Origin: Siphonodentalium dalli
Lineage: Eukaryota > Mollusca > Scaphopoda > Gadilida > Siphonodentaliidae
DNA: 64,000 bases
Direction: 5' to 3'
Assembly (NCBI GenBank): GCA_032622095.1
Contig: CP136066.1
Location: forward strand, 184,364,716 to 184,428,715
Below are positions 12,640-24,816 of the stretch, in pieces. The notes below the pieces were generated by a model, which saw nothing but the letters and a program-made list of their open reading frames with translations, did no database searches and had not been told where the DNA came from. A program made the position numbers and the translations under genes. Numbering within the stretch: position 1 is the stretch's first letter; the number at the start of each line of letters is the position of its first letter.

Positions 12640-13333
12640 AGCGTAATAATTATTATGCTCTGTGTTGCAACCAAAATTGATTTAGCTCACCCCAATTTGG
12701 GATGTACCATGGGCGAACAACTCATTTAGAGAAATTGATATCCTAGTCTATTCCTGTGTATCTTCAAGTTTGTTCCACCGTGTACCGATTTTCTCGGCAA
12801 ATATTGCGTACAAGCAACAATTGTCATGGACATACTTTGAAATTTCTCAACCGCTAGCAATCAGCAGTAATCGCCACAGTGTGATTTATGTTTCACTGAA
12901 TATTCCAAATTTGCACACTTCCGTGACTGGGAGCTAGCCTATATTCAATCATTTGTGTGCGACACTTCCGTCGGAAGGTTCAGAATAATCTAGTTGCCAA
13001 TAGTTTGACTTTTCTCTATTTTGGGATCTGATCATTATATGTGGTATATTCATAGAAAAATTTACGTCTTAGAACTGTCGCTGAAATCTCATTGTATTCG
13101 GGCTCTTGCTCTACGTGATTTCACAAGGTGTTTAGATTGGTACATGTGGAACTAGGATTCGTTGCATCCCCTGTAATCGCATTGATCGCGTAAATTATAT
13201 TGTTCTTCGAGGATGTTGAATAAATGTTAGTTCGGGATCCTATGGTCAACGATACCCGTATACACTATCTAAACCCACGCATGGTCCCATGCTGTCCATG
13301 TAGTGTAGTGACTTAGCGAAAAAAAGTTGTCAT
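12640..13333. other. No gene seen
   Basis: AT-rich sequence between the 12.2-kb MITE and the start of the large palindrome. I see nothing supportable. Confidence 0.45.
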
Positions 13334-14829
13334 ATTGGAACGGACTGACCAAAAGTGCCATTGTTTTGTATTATATCACGTTATGTGTGCTCTTTCAGAA
13401 AGTGAACTAGAATCAGGTTTCTGATCAATATTAATCCTTGTTTCCAGTATAAACCCAAGATGGCTGCCAAGTTCAATTATTATTTCACCATGACGTTCCA
13501 ACTTGTATAAAATTTAAGGCATATACCCAATAAAGGCTTCATTTCATCCGGCATTGTCATATTTTGAAGAGAGTACCAACCCATGCTGACCAAATTGTGA
13601 AATTTATCACTTTTTGGACCAAAAACATGAAATTTTGTCATAAAATCATTCTCGTTTCAATTATTTCGGAATAATAAACTGACAATTTCTCAAAACAGTT
13701 TCAGTGCAGATCAAAGGTTGAGATCTTAAAAATTTCGGAAATGTATACTGCAAACAAAACGTACAACATCTACGACAAATTCGTTACAATATTTCAGACA
13801 TTTTGGATTATGTTAACCCTCACCCCAAATATCATGAAATTTTGTTTTTGTGATAAACATGCGATAGAACATGGATGAGAATCTCTAAAGGACACTATTC
13901 GACCAAATTTCTACATACTGTAATTGCAATTACACACACAATGACCAAAGTTGAAATTGACAACTTTTGCGACTAAAACATGCAATTTTGTAAGAAAATC
14001 CTCATCATTTCAAATATTTTGGTCCCATAAATGGTCATTTACTCATAGGATATTTGGGTTAGTTCACAATGTTTGGTCTTATATGTTTTGGTCATATATA
14101 CTGAAAACAATGAATACATCCTATGCGGCTGATATGTAACAACATTTCAGAAAATTTGTTTTCTGTTACCCCTCACCCCAAAAATCACGAAAATGTGACT
14201 TTGTTGTAAGGATTCAATAAATCTTTGGTTAAATCTTATCAAGTGAGTTTGTCGACCGCAGTTCGTCATATATGATAATGTAACAACCTCGTTGTCAGTA
14301 TACTGTTGAAATTTACAATTGTATGCCTAATACCAATTATATTTGATGGTAAAATACCCATCATTTCAAATATTGCAACCAATATAAGGCCAATTTCTCA
14401 AACATTTCCCAAGATAATATACAATATGCGGTCTTAAAGGTTTTGAAATGACTGTTGAATACAACACATTTAAAGGTGTATACATGTCATGTATTGGTGA
14501 ATCTACAAATGTAATCTACAAATGTAGCATACAAGAAATGTGTATATATAGACATGTATTTCAGATCACAACTTTAATTAATAATACACATAACATAAAG
14601 ATGGTCTATCTTTGTTTATACTCTGTTCTTAAATTCATGTTTGTTATGTTATACACGTATAACTATAATGTTCACATTCTGATCATACCAGCCAATAGAT
14701 AGCAACTCATAGATTGTCATGTTATAATCATCGGTGACCTTGTTGATACATTGAACAAATATTTTAGACATTCTTAATATCACAATTACATCTACATAAC
14801 TAAGTGCATGGTAAATCAGCTTTTGCGCA

Positions 14830-14955
14830 TTTGCACCTAGAGCCCGAAGCCGCCATCGTACGCCGCCGCCGCCAGCCATATTGGCCACAAGCCGCCGCCA
14901 GCCATATTATTTCTAACGCCAGCCACATTTAAAAATCTCCGCCGCCGGAATTGTA
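14830..14955. repeat. GCC/GCCAGCCATATT low-complexity patch
   Basis: GC-rich trinucleotide stretch with GCCGCCGCCAGCCATATT repeated, plus a related patch of AGCCGGCTGAGCC and CAGCCACGAA at 15565-15660. It lies in the segment present only in the left arm. Nature unknown. Confidence 0.6.
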
Positions 14956-15659
14956 AAATGGCTGAGCCATGTGCATGGGCTTATATGTCAAGCACAACTG
15001 TACTGTGAATCGCAAAGAACTAAACCGCATTGCCTAATATTGGCATACTCGCATGGCTGTTATATTATCAGAACACATGGCCCCTTAATGTGGAATAGAC
15101 TATCCCAATGCATGCTTTCATATAACTGAATGGGCGCATCCATTCGGTATTGAAAGGGTTAAAATATTAATTGTTTATATCGACAACACCCAGTCTCAGA
15201 CATCACTGGCATTTGTCAATATATACACATAAGAATAGAAAATAGTTTGAAATAGTATATATCATTACTATCCGGTTCATCATCCAATGATGCATGCATA
15301 TATCGCAAGATGGCAGTGATGATAGCAGTCTGAAGTCGACAGAAGTCCCAATGTAACTACTTATACCGATTAGATGGGAAACTACATAGTATATCCATGC
15401 CAGTCCTTCGTGAATTTCGCCGTAATGGAAAAGCCCAACATCAAAAGATTGCGTGTGGTCTGGAATTCTACGGGTTCACCACAAACGCTAAAAAAACGGC
15501 ATCTATAACCGATAACAGGGGATTAGGAACATTTCGGAAACGGAAATACGCTGAATGAAAACATCTCAGCCGGCTGAGCCGCCATATTTCGTCAGCCACG
15601 AACGTTGTGACTGAGCCGGCTTAGCTAGCTAACCAGCCACGAAAATCGGTTGAGCCAGC

Positions 15660-16811
15660 CATGAAAACTATTTGTCGTGGCTTCGGGGTCTATTTGCACC
15701 TGTTACAAGTTTGGGATTTGCAACACTTGATGAGTTCTGAACACACAGCTGCAGCTTCTGGTAATGTAGCCCAGAATGATTTACATCCGTGGTCGTCAAC
15801 TGTCCATCCCCAGTCACGCGGTTCAGGTATTGGAATTGTTATGTCATGACAAGTGTACCACAATTCTGCCTGGTAGACGGCTCATTTCATATGCTGTATT
15901 AGGGCCCCTTTTGAGCAACAAGTTTTGGAGAATTCACTTCATGCCTCGTTAATCAGCAAATTTTGACAACTTTATTATAATTAATGATAATGAAAAGTTC
16001 GAGTTCTTCGAAAATATCTGAGGACAAATCTAGTTGAATAAAAGGTTTATTCGCCAATAGAAAAAATGTACATGTATCTGTGATCGCGGGATAATATTCC
16101 ATGCCATCCAGAAAATTGATCTGTCCTTTACATGGAAGAAGGAAGTGGTATCACAATCAGATATCAAATGAAAAATGGGTAGAGATAAACAATTGTCGTC
16201 GCCCAGAGCGGAACATGTGCTGTTGACAGGGTACAATGTTTTAGTTTTGCCTGTTCCTATAGAGAAACCCATATATGAGCATCACTGCAACATGTTTGCA
16301 TCGGTAAACTTTGACAACTGACCGAGGAGAATTGCCAGGACATCTGTGTCAACAGTCAGAACATGGATTGTCGTCTGCCCACAAAAAAGTGCCTGAATAA
16401 TGTGCGGCACAATTCTAATATCAGCTTCCTCCTGACAACAGTTTCTCAAAATGTACTTGAAAGAATTCGCTATTTAGAGAGCTGACAAACCTTCTGTCAT
16501 ATTTATCACTTTATCATCACCTATAACACTGCTTATGCTTTACTTGTCAGGAATTCAAATAGTTCAAGCTAATTGTCAGAATGACGGAGGAACTTCCCAT
16601 GAAGTCTTTCCATTTTTTCGGAATCTTAGTTTGGCCACCAACTTTTCGTCCAAGACCTGTACCACGATTCTCATGAGTGCTGCCTTTTGTGCTGCCTTCA
16701 AAATACTTGTCCCACAAAACATATATGACATTTACACTTCTTAGTTCGTAGAGTAGAAACTTCATCAGTGACATGGTAAGCATCAAAAGTAGATCTTATC
16801 GCATACAATCA
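15660..16811 (-). pseudogene. Dead copy of an uncharacterised multi-copy family with D-T-D motif (left arm)
   Basis: Read on the minus strand the order is: SLMKFLLYELRSVNVIYVLW and KVGGQTKIPKKWKDF (about 16780-16590); the VRTVDTDVLAILLG-type segment (16390-16320); GFSIGTGKT, SALGDDNCLSLPIFH and CDTTSFF (16275-16130); PFIQLDLSSDIFEEL (about 16040-15990); KTCCSKGALIQHMK, a stop, then AVYQAELWYTCHD (about 15930-15840); and WGWTVDDHGCKSFW with the Cys-rich CCKSQTCNRCK (15810-15690). From memory this order matches a family of unnamed proteins repeated in many invertebrate and fish genomes. The D-T-D motif recalls PIN/FEN-type nucleases, which is inference. Several stops and frameshifts make it non-functional. 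It retains the C-terminal part that the right-arm copy has lost. Confidence 0.75.
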
Positions 16812-16835
16812 TATGCACAAGAACGTGATGGGGAC

Positions 16836-17835
16836 CAGACGTGTTTTTCTCTCATGAGAATCAGCTACTTCTCCCTGCCTTGTCAACGGGAGGTAAATTC
16901 AAGAATGGGACAAAATCTGAATTGCTGGGATGTATCGGGAAGCAACTGAAGTTATATCGGAACCACCCAAAAATGTTCAGTGCAAGATATTCGATGGAGG
17001 CGTTCTTGTGGATATGATTGTACCTGCGATATGATCTACTTTTGATGATTACACACAGTCATTAATGAAGTTTCTACTCTACAAACTAAGAAGTGTTACT
17101 GTCATATATGTTGTGTGGGAGAGGTATTTTGAAGGCAGCACAAAAGGCAGCACTCGTGAGAATCGTGGTCTTGGATAAAAAGTTGGTGCCCAAGCCCCAA
17201 ACTATAAGATTCCGCAAAAATGGAACAACTTCCTCCGTGTTTCTGACAATAAGCTTGAACGATTTGAATTCCTGACAAGTAAAGCATAAGCACATGTTAT
17301 ATGTGATGATAAAGTGATATACATGGCAGAAGGTTCGTCAACTCTCAAAATAGCAAATTCTTCCGAGTACATCTTGAAAAACAGTTGTTAATGAGGAAAC
17401 TGATATTATAATTGTGCCGCCCATTATTCATGCGCTTTCTTGTGGGCTGACGACAATCCATGTTCGGACTGTTGACACAGATGTCCTGGTAATTATCCTG
17501 GGTCAGTTTTCAAAGTTTAGCAATGCCAACAGTGGAGCTGATATATGGGTTTCTCTAGGAACAGGCAAAACAGAAACATTTTATGTCACAGTTTACGCTC
17601 TGGGCGACGACAAGTGTTTATCTCTACACATTTTGCATATGTTTTGCATTCAATATCTGGTTGTGATACCACTTCCTTCTTCCATGGAAAGGGCAGAAAA
17701 AGTTTCTGGATGACATGGAAATATTATCCCGCGAACACAGATACATTTTTTCTATTGGCGAATCAACCTTTTATTCAACTAGATTCGTCCTCAGATATTT
17801 TCAAAGAACTCGAACGTTATAGTTATATAACATGA
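16836..17835 (+). pseudogene. Dead copy of the same D-T-D motif family (right arm)
   Basis: Plus-strand order: ALSTGGKFKNGTKSELLGC (about 16875), IFDGGVLVDMIVPA (about 16990), LMKFLLYKLRSVTVIYVVW (17065-17125), STRENRGLG then a stop, PPIIHALSCGLTTIHVRTVD and TDVLVIILGQF (17415-17510), IWVSLGTGKTE (17545), ALGDDKCLSL (17600), then after a frameshift SGCDTTSFFHGKGRKSFW (about 17660), TWKYYP, and FIQLDSSSDIFKELERY to 17835. It reads outward from the centre, as does the left-arm copy, and extends further upstream (N-terminal side) than that one. The C-terminal YQAELW...CNRCK region is deleted. The stops differ from those on the left, so the two copies decayed separately. Confidence 0.75.
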
Positions 17836-19162
17836 CAAACATGAATTTAAGAACACAGTGTAAACAAAGATAGGCCATATTTATGTTATGTGTATTATTG
17901 ATGGACAATTTAAAGTTGTGACCTGAAATACATATCTATATATACACCCCTCTTGTATGCTAGATTACATAAGTCAATGATATTGGGCCAATACTTTCAA
18001 ATATATTCATTGTTGGTATAATAGATTTTTATTCTATTTCACCAAGACATTACATGTGAACACCTTTCATTTTCAAAACTTTTAAGACTGCATATTGTAT
18101 ATTATCTTGGGAAATATTTGAGAAATTGCCCTTATATTGGTTGAAAATATTTGAAATGTTCAAATATAATTGTTGTTAGGCATACAATTGTAAATTTCAA
18201 CAGTATTATAGCCGATGAGGTTGTTACATTATCATCTCCTCCTACAGTTTTCATCCCAGAGATTTGAAACTTCAGAATATAGTTGCCCATATATTGAAGA
18301 TGTGCAACATGTATATAGATGACGGATATTATTTTTTTTTGACAGAGTTATTAACCATATATGATTATTTGCGATTGACAAACTCATCTTATAAGATTTA
18401 ACCAACATAAACCAAATTTTCTGAAGCGTTGTTACATATTAGTCACATAAAATGTATTCATTGTTTTCAGTATATATGTCCAAAACATATAAGACCATAC
18501 ATTATGAACTATCCCAAATATCTTATGAGTAAATGACCATTTATTGTATCAAAATATTTGAAATGACGAGGATTTTCTTACAAAATTGCATATGTTTAGT
18601 CGAAAAAGTTTTAAATTTCAACTTTGGTCATTGTGTATGTAATTGCCATTACCGTATTTAGAATTGTGATCGAATAGTGTCCTTTAGAGATTCTCATCCA
18701 TGATATATCGGATGTTTATCACAAAAACAATTTCATGATTTTTGGGGTGAGGGGTAACATAATCCAAAATTTCTAAAATATGGTTACGAATTTGTTGTAG
18801 ATGTTGTATGTTTTGTTAATTTGTTTGCAGTATGTATTTCCGAATTTTTTAAGACCGTAACCTTTGATCTACACTGAAACAGTTTTGAGAAAGTGTATGT
18901 TTATTATTCCGGAATAATTGAAATGAGAATGATTTTATGACAAAATTTCAGGTTTTTGGTCCAAAAAGTGATAAATTTCAAATTTGGTCAGCCTGGGTTG
19001 CTACTATATTCAAAATATGATAATGCCGGGTGAAATGACGCCTTTATTAGGCATGTGCCTTAAATTTTATACCAGTTGGAACGTCATAGTGAAATAATGA
19101 TTGAATATGGCGGCCAACTTGGATTTATACTGGAGACAAGGGTTAATATTGATCAGAAACCT

Positions 19163-20805
19163 ATGGAATCCTATTACGGCCACTTGCTAATGGCGCTTTC
19201 GGCGCACTTTTTGTCGCTTTTGGCGCGATGCGCCGAAAGCGCCGAAAGCGACAAAATGTGCGCCATTAGCGTTGTTTCGGCGCGCGCCGAAAGCGCCGAA
19301 AGCGACAAAAAGTGCGCCATTAGTGCAATCGGCGCGGTGCGCCATTAGCGCATTCGGCGCGGTGCGCCATTAGCGCGGTGCGCCGAAAGCGACAAAATAT
19401 GCGCCATTAGCGCATGTACAATTAAGTATGTGATCACCCCAGCAGGGGTGCCGGAAGAGGGGGCAGAGGGGGCAGATGGGGCAGCTGACCCCCTGCCCTT
19501 GACCAAGGGGGCGAGCGGGGGCAGGACTTGCCCTTTTTTCTGGAGAAAGAAAATGCTTTTTGTGTGTTTAATCTCATGTTTTTACAGTAAAATGTGACTT
19601 TTTTTGTCCAAATACCACCAATTTCACAAGGAATATAAATGTTTTGTCACAAAACGGCCATAAAAACCGACAAATACCTTTAAAATAGGGATTTTTGCCA
19701 CAATGAATTTATGGTTATTTTTCCGAGTTTGCGGAGAAAATGCCCTTTTTTTTTGCAGAAAAGTGCCCTTTTTGTAGGCTCTGCCCCCCTGCCCTTGGAT
19801 GCTTCCGGCGCCCCTGCACAGATCGGGCATGGCCATATGTACAATGTATAGGCCTATGTATCAATTTTAAAAGGGAGGAGCTGAATTTTGCTGTAGATAG
19901 ACCTCCAAATGCTATAATTTGTCATTATTCAGATTTAAAATTATTGTGGCCGTGTGGTCCTGGTCCCTCCTTTGTGGGTAGTTAAAGGTACTCAATCCGA
20001 TCAGACGGTCCCAGGGATGTGGCTAGAGAGTCTCCGTTGGGGGTGTCCACCTTGGGAAATTCCAACTGCACCTCCTTGAATCAGACAAAACACAAATTTT
20101 ACATAATTCCATTTGCACCCCCCCCCCCTTGCACCTTAGTGCTCATGCCTAATATCCTAACATCTAGTGGTCTAAATCCAGACAAATGCATACGGCTATG
20201 GACAAGAGACCAGGACACACCGGGCTGACAATTGTTGTTCAACGCAGTGTGAGAAATCTTTTTGAAAACTGTACAAGAAAATCACAAATCCTAGCATCTA
20301 GACTGGCCTCAGCTGAAGCTTGGGTCAGCTGCCCACTCTGCCCCCTCTTCCGGCACCCCTGCTGGGGTGATCACATACTTAATTGTACATGCGCTAATGG
20401 CGCATATTTTGTCGCTTTCGGCGCACCGCGCTAATGGCGCACCGCGCCGAATGCACTAATGGCGCACCGCGCCGATTGCACTAATGGCGCCGAAAGCGCC
20501 GAAAGCGACAAAAAGTGCGCCATAATGGCGCATGTTTTGTCGCTTTCGGCGCTTTCGGCGCGCGCCGAAACAAGGCTAATGGCGCATATTTTGCCTCCTG
20601 CTATCCCTAACACTATCTGTGCGCCATTGGGGTATGTTTCGGCGCGCGCCGAAAGCGCCGAAAGCGACAAAAAACCTGTTTCTTATGGAATCCTATTAGG
20701 GCCACTTGCTAATGGCGCTTTCGGCGCACTTTTTGTCGCTTTCGGCGCGCGCCGAAACATACCCCAATGGCGCACAGATAGTGTTAGGGATAGCAGGAGG
20801 CAGAG
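19163..20805. repeat. GGCGC/GACAAAA-rich inverted repeat region
   Basis: Begins TATGGAATCCTATTACGGCC and holds dense copies of GCGCCGAAAGCGACAAAA and its complement, with GCGCCATTAGCGC, at 19185-19420 and again inverted at 20390-20760. Arms extend to a GGGGTGCCGGAAGAGGGGGC block at 19446 paired with 20325-20365. TATGGAATCCTATTAGGGCC restarts at about 20683. It is strikingly CpG-rich within AT-rich surroundings. Frames such as 20459-20815 are translations of the repeat (ALSARAES...) and not genes. The same module forms the 27716-28262 foldback. Confidence 0.8.
19986..20012. mobile_element. Left-end fragment of the AGGTACTCAA MITE
   Basis: TTAA at 19982-19985 is followed by AGGTACTCAATCCGATCAGA; similarity stops soon after. 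It is a broken copy of the family seen at 4805, 21482 and 29261. Confidence 0.65.
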
Positions 20806-20862
20806 GGAGAGATAGAGAGAGAGAGGGAAAGAGAGAGAGAATGAGAAAGAGTGAGAAAGTGG
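20806..20862. repeat. GA-rich simple repeat
   Basis: Imperfect (GA)n tract directly after the GGCGC block. Confidence 0.85.
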
Positions 20863-21019
20863 AGGGGGCAGAGTTTTCAATAATTTAGTTGCTGCGTGAT
20901 GAAAATTATGCTCGTAGTAATGTGCATGCGTCAGGCTCCATGGGAGGGGGTCAATCGCAATGGCCAATTCCTATTTCAATGGGGTTCACTGTGAATATCG
21001 CTGCATTCTTCATGTAGAA

Positions 21020-22778
21020 TCATTTTGTTGGAAAACATATTACATAAGATGTATTCAAATATATATATATGGATGCTACATTATACTACTGTTTTTTTTA
21101 AAGGAAAAAAATTACACTCCATTCAAAAGATGGCTTCCAAAAATGGCGACCGAGTGTGACCCATTGTTTTGAAATGGTTGCAAATATTGGGTCTTATTTT
21201 CTTATTATTATATATCGTATGGTCATTAGCTCAGTACTATGTGTTGTGTCTTTGGTCTCAGCCACTTCCAATCCCAATTGATTAAGCCAATGGGAGTATT
21301 GCATATAACATTCAATCTCATTAGGGTATGAAACGGTTACTATGGTTTATGATGACAATCAAAATGACAGCAAATGAAAAAGAAAATTATATATTTCGTC
21401 ATTATGCGCTCATATGTCGTGACTGATATATGCATGGTGTTGACTAATCTGCATTAGATACATTAAAATGCAACACTTTAAAGGTACTCAATCCGATCAG
21501 ACGGTCCCCACACCATCAACAACAACAACAATAACAACAACACAACATTTCTTCAAACTACGCTTTAGTTATCAGAATCGATTTATTGCAAAAAAATAAT
21601 GCTAACCACTGTCAACTACATGTTATCATATTTCCCAAAACTTGTTATTTATCAATATTTTGTTCAACAAAATATGGCCGTATATTATCACTAAAATATA
21701 ACGAAATTTGACAGTATTACCACTTTATTTTAGAGTTATCCATCTTCATCCGCAATTTTGTCCGAGACCCTCCGTTTGATCACGTGTTTCTGGGCCACAT
21801 ACTATTACACATCTCGAGAAATAACAAACTTCAAAAATCGATATCTGATTACTCTGAGCTTTGATAGGTGGGTTCCTTGACTCGAATCAAATATTTTTCA
21901 TACCCGAAGCAAAAGAAATAGTAAGTTAGGAGCGTCTGATCCGATTGAGTACCTTTTAATAGAAGACAATATGAACATGGAAATTACATACACAAGTGGT
22001 ACAAGAAAACCAATGTCATAAATGGTAACGTCGCGCCCTCAAGATCATATATTATATACCCATGATTGAAATTATAGAATATAAAATATATTGGTTTCAT
22101 GAATGACCAACTCAGAATTCCGTTAAAATAACAATAACAACCAGCACCTAATTAAGGAACCGGCGCCGACTCGGCCGTCTCCGACCACAACCATCAGTGG
22201 GCTGCAGAACGAAAAATGTATATAAAAGTTTAAATATAAGACTTACAAATTATCTTTTCATTTCTTTTATTTGTAATTGACATAGCTTGTCACAAACCAA
22301 AAATCAATATTATTGACATAATAATGTAAAGGACAATACACGAAATTGAAATTCCCAACTACACCTTTTACCGGACTCGGCCTCCGGTTCGCAGTTCGAC
22401 GTTTAATCCTCCCAGAAAACCCCATTATCTATAAATAAAACTCCCAGCGAACCATAGCTATCTAGAATCCCTATAGGACAGTATACACGCGGCGCGCGCA
22501 ATGAGATATAGTTTAGAATACATGCAGAGACTCTCGCGTTATATTTAATTTATTCATCGACACAGCATTGTATAATTTAGTGCTGTGACCTCAGCTATGT
22601 CAGCCTATGTGGAGAGTGCACTCTCAATGAAATAATATGATTGGTGCACACTGACGTGGCTAAGCTTGGTCCTATGTGCACGGAAGTTTTGTCATATTTT
22701 TCTTGTGGGCAATGATATGAGTAAGTCTCAGACAAACTGAAATGGATATTTCCGGAGTTTCAAAAGCTGTACAACATT
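21020..22778. repeat. Long inverted repeat II, left arm (outer part)
   Basis: Reverse complement of 28430-30790. Anchors: TTGGAAAACATATTACATAA (21028) against 30770, AAAAATGGCGACCGAGTGTG (21138) against 30665, GAACCGGCGCCGACTCGG (22158) against 29050, and CCGGAGTTTCAAAAGCTGTA (22753) against 28450. Contains a MITE at 21482-21955. At 21219/21220 it has the empty target AT that the right arm shows filled by a Helitron. The arm breaks at ACAACAT (22778) and resumes at 27548. Confidence 0.88.
21482..21955. mobile_element. TTAA-flanked MITE, family AGGTACTCAA, left-arm copy
   Basis: AGGTACTCAATCCGATCAGA...GATCCGATTGAGTACCT lies between TTAA at 21478-21481 and 21956-21959. An (AAC)n-like tract lies at 21511-21545. 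The allelic-like partner in the right arm is at 29261-29738, so insertion came before the arms were duplicated. Confidence 0.88.
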
Positions 22779-22811
22779 ATACAGTTGTCGCCCGTTGTCG
22801 AGGGAGACATT

Positions 22812-22900
22812 GAGATTTGTCACCCGCTCGAGAACGGAATGTCTCCCGAGGAGCTTCGCTCCGAGGGAGACATTCCGTTCTCGAGCGGGTGACAAATCTC
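22812..22900. repeat. Perfect 36-bp hairpin, GTCACCCGC type
   Basis: GAGATTTGTCACCCGCTCGA continues to 22847 and pairs fully with 22865-22900, with a further GGAGC/GCTCC inner pairing around TTC. GTCGCCCG lies just upstream (22788). Confidence 0.9.
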
Positions 22901-23882
22901 ATTGTTATCCTTCAACCCATTTTCCTCTCTTCTGATTGGCTGAGAGTGCGTCACATGGCGGGCGATAAATCACCATATTACCCTCGAGGGTAACATTGTC
23001 TCAGTTATTGACCGGTCAGCTGTTACCAGTAAACATCAGAACATAGAACTACGAAGAACTCACCGCGCAGAGATTCTTTGAAAGCTCTCTGATAATTTTG
23101 AAAAACACTGTTTTTATAAACCCCACTGTTTCATAACAACCGCGAAATGTGGTGTTTGCTAATTTGCATAATTGTGTGTATTTTTATTTGCAATTTGAGC
23201 ACGCTATGTATAAATGGTGTTATCACAGACACATATATGTTATAAGGTGTAATATTCATATTGGACCTTTTTATATCAATAATAAAGACCGTGGGACAAA
23301 TATATAAACCTTATTATGTAGTTGGTATGCTGCAGACAATTGCACATACGATGTACATACGTTACAACTACGTTTATATACTAGATCAAATAGCCACTCT
23401 TTGCTCTTTATCAATTGATTATTTCTTTTCTTCAATACATTCATCAGACTTCAGAGAATACCCGTATATTGCGTAACGATCTGTGACAGATGTCAATTTC
23501 TTTTTGCACTACCACAACGTGTTAGTTCCACATTATAGCATTCTGGAAATTAACACGTCTGTCGGCGTCTTCACGCTCATTTGAAACGAAACCGAACATT
23601 TCGCTGCATGGCTACTCAACTTCGAAATTGCTTTACTCCTCTTTCCGTGAACCGATTTCCACAATGCAACCAGCAAACTGACCGGAGAATATCTGCGCAA
23701 ATGACGGGTATGTTAATTGATCCAGATTATGAATGTTTTATTTTCTAAATAGCGATGATTCCAACATAAAATTAACTTTTCGAACTGGATTAAAGAATAT
23801 ATGCGCACATTTATGCCTGCTATTAAGGAGGTTCGTGTGTACTCCATTGTCAGATAACAAAACAGTTATCACCCTTGTTTTC

Positions 23883-23993
23883 GTGAGACACGGGGATTTG
23901 TCGCCGCTCTCGACCTGGAATGTCACCCTCGGGCCTGGTGGCCCTCGGGTGACATTCCAGGTCTCGAGCGGGCGACAAATCCCCGTGTCTCAC
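23883..23993. repeat. ~50-bp hairpin, GTCGCCCGC type
   Basis: GTGAGACACGGGGATTTGTC (23883) pairs with GACAAATCCCCGTGTCTCAC ending at 23993. The stem continues through ACCTGGAATGTCACC to a short CTGGT loop, with few mismatches. It is related to the 22.8-kb hairpin by GACAAATC..CGGG and by CTCGAG. Confidence 0.88.
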
Positions 23994-24816
23994 TCAATCG
24001 CGGGCGATAACTGTATAATGTCTCCCGAGAAGAAGGGCAACAACTGATTTGTTATCCGATTATACCACAGAAAATATCCTTGCCATCCACACGCACGATG
24101 TTGCACTGAGTCATGAGTGATTTCTTTCCCGATTATGTATATTTTCAGTAACTACTTATCGTCCCATAGGATTTCTGTTCCATAAACGATAGTCAAGCTT
24201 TTAAGCGTTTGATAATCCGCGTTTATTTACGATCATTTTGGTGGTCAAATCGTCAATATCGGACCATGCAATGTAAACCAATAAGCCATATAGGTATGTT
24301 CTCGTCTTCTGCAAGGCATATTCAATGTCGTATTGTGCGCGCAATTTACTGGCGATGTTCATTTCATAACGGTCTTCCCCGAAAGCTATTGGGAAGTTGT
24401 CAATTTCATTAATGTACATTCATATGTGTCAGTGCTCATGTCGATCCTCACATAAAATACTTCTATGGTCACATTGCAGACATCGCTGAAGATAAGCGTA
24501 CAGTACCATTCATTCGCGACAAACGTATGCATTACGTTGTCTACAAGCGAACATTTATAACCAACCAACCTAACGGGATCCTCGCTTTCAATCTTGCATC
24601 ATAATGTCGACATGAACAAATTGAATCACCGAGATATTGCGATGTAAAAAGTAATTAATAACGCTTGTCCGATAAAAGTATCAACTTAAAACTTAAGAAT
24701 ATTAGTGTTCACTAAATATATGCAAATTAGCAAACACCACAACTGGTGTGTTTTTGCGAATCCGTGGGGTATATAAGATCTATGATTTTTTAGTACGTTG
24801 TAGTGATGCGAAGTAG

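Larger units (their letters stand above)
13334..19162. repeat. Long inverted repeat I, with a dead gene fragment in each arm
   Basis: Left arm 13334-16811 and right arm 17016-19162 are reverse complements over almost their whole lengths. For example ATTTCACCATGACGTTCC near 13485 pairs with 19078-19095, and TATGTCTACAT-type sequence near 14550 pairs with 17930. The arms have diverged by substitutions and indels. The left arm holds 14674-16000 (1327 bp), which is missing on the right, where the join is a shared GAAC. About 204 bp of unpaired centre lies at 16812-17015. The first ~80 bp (13334-13412) also occur in the arms of the second palindrome (27634-27708, and inverted at 28266-28348). Confidence 0.85.

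Noticed and set aside
19076-20815. Ala/Ser/Arg/Glu-rich ORFs (ALSARAESAES...)
   Set aside because: Direct translation of GGCGC/GACAAAA repeats in several frames on both strands.
23733-24047. 104-codon ORF spanning the 23.9-kb hairpin
   Set aside because: Half of it is one hairpin arm and its complement; no splice or homology support.
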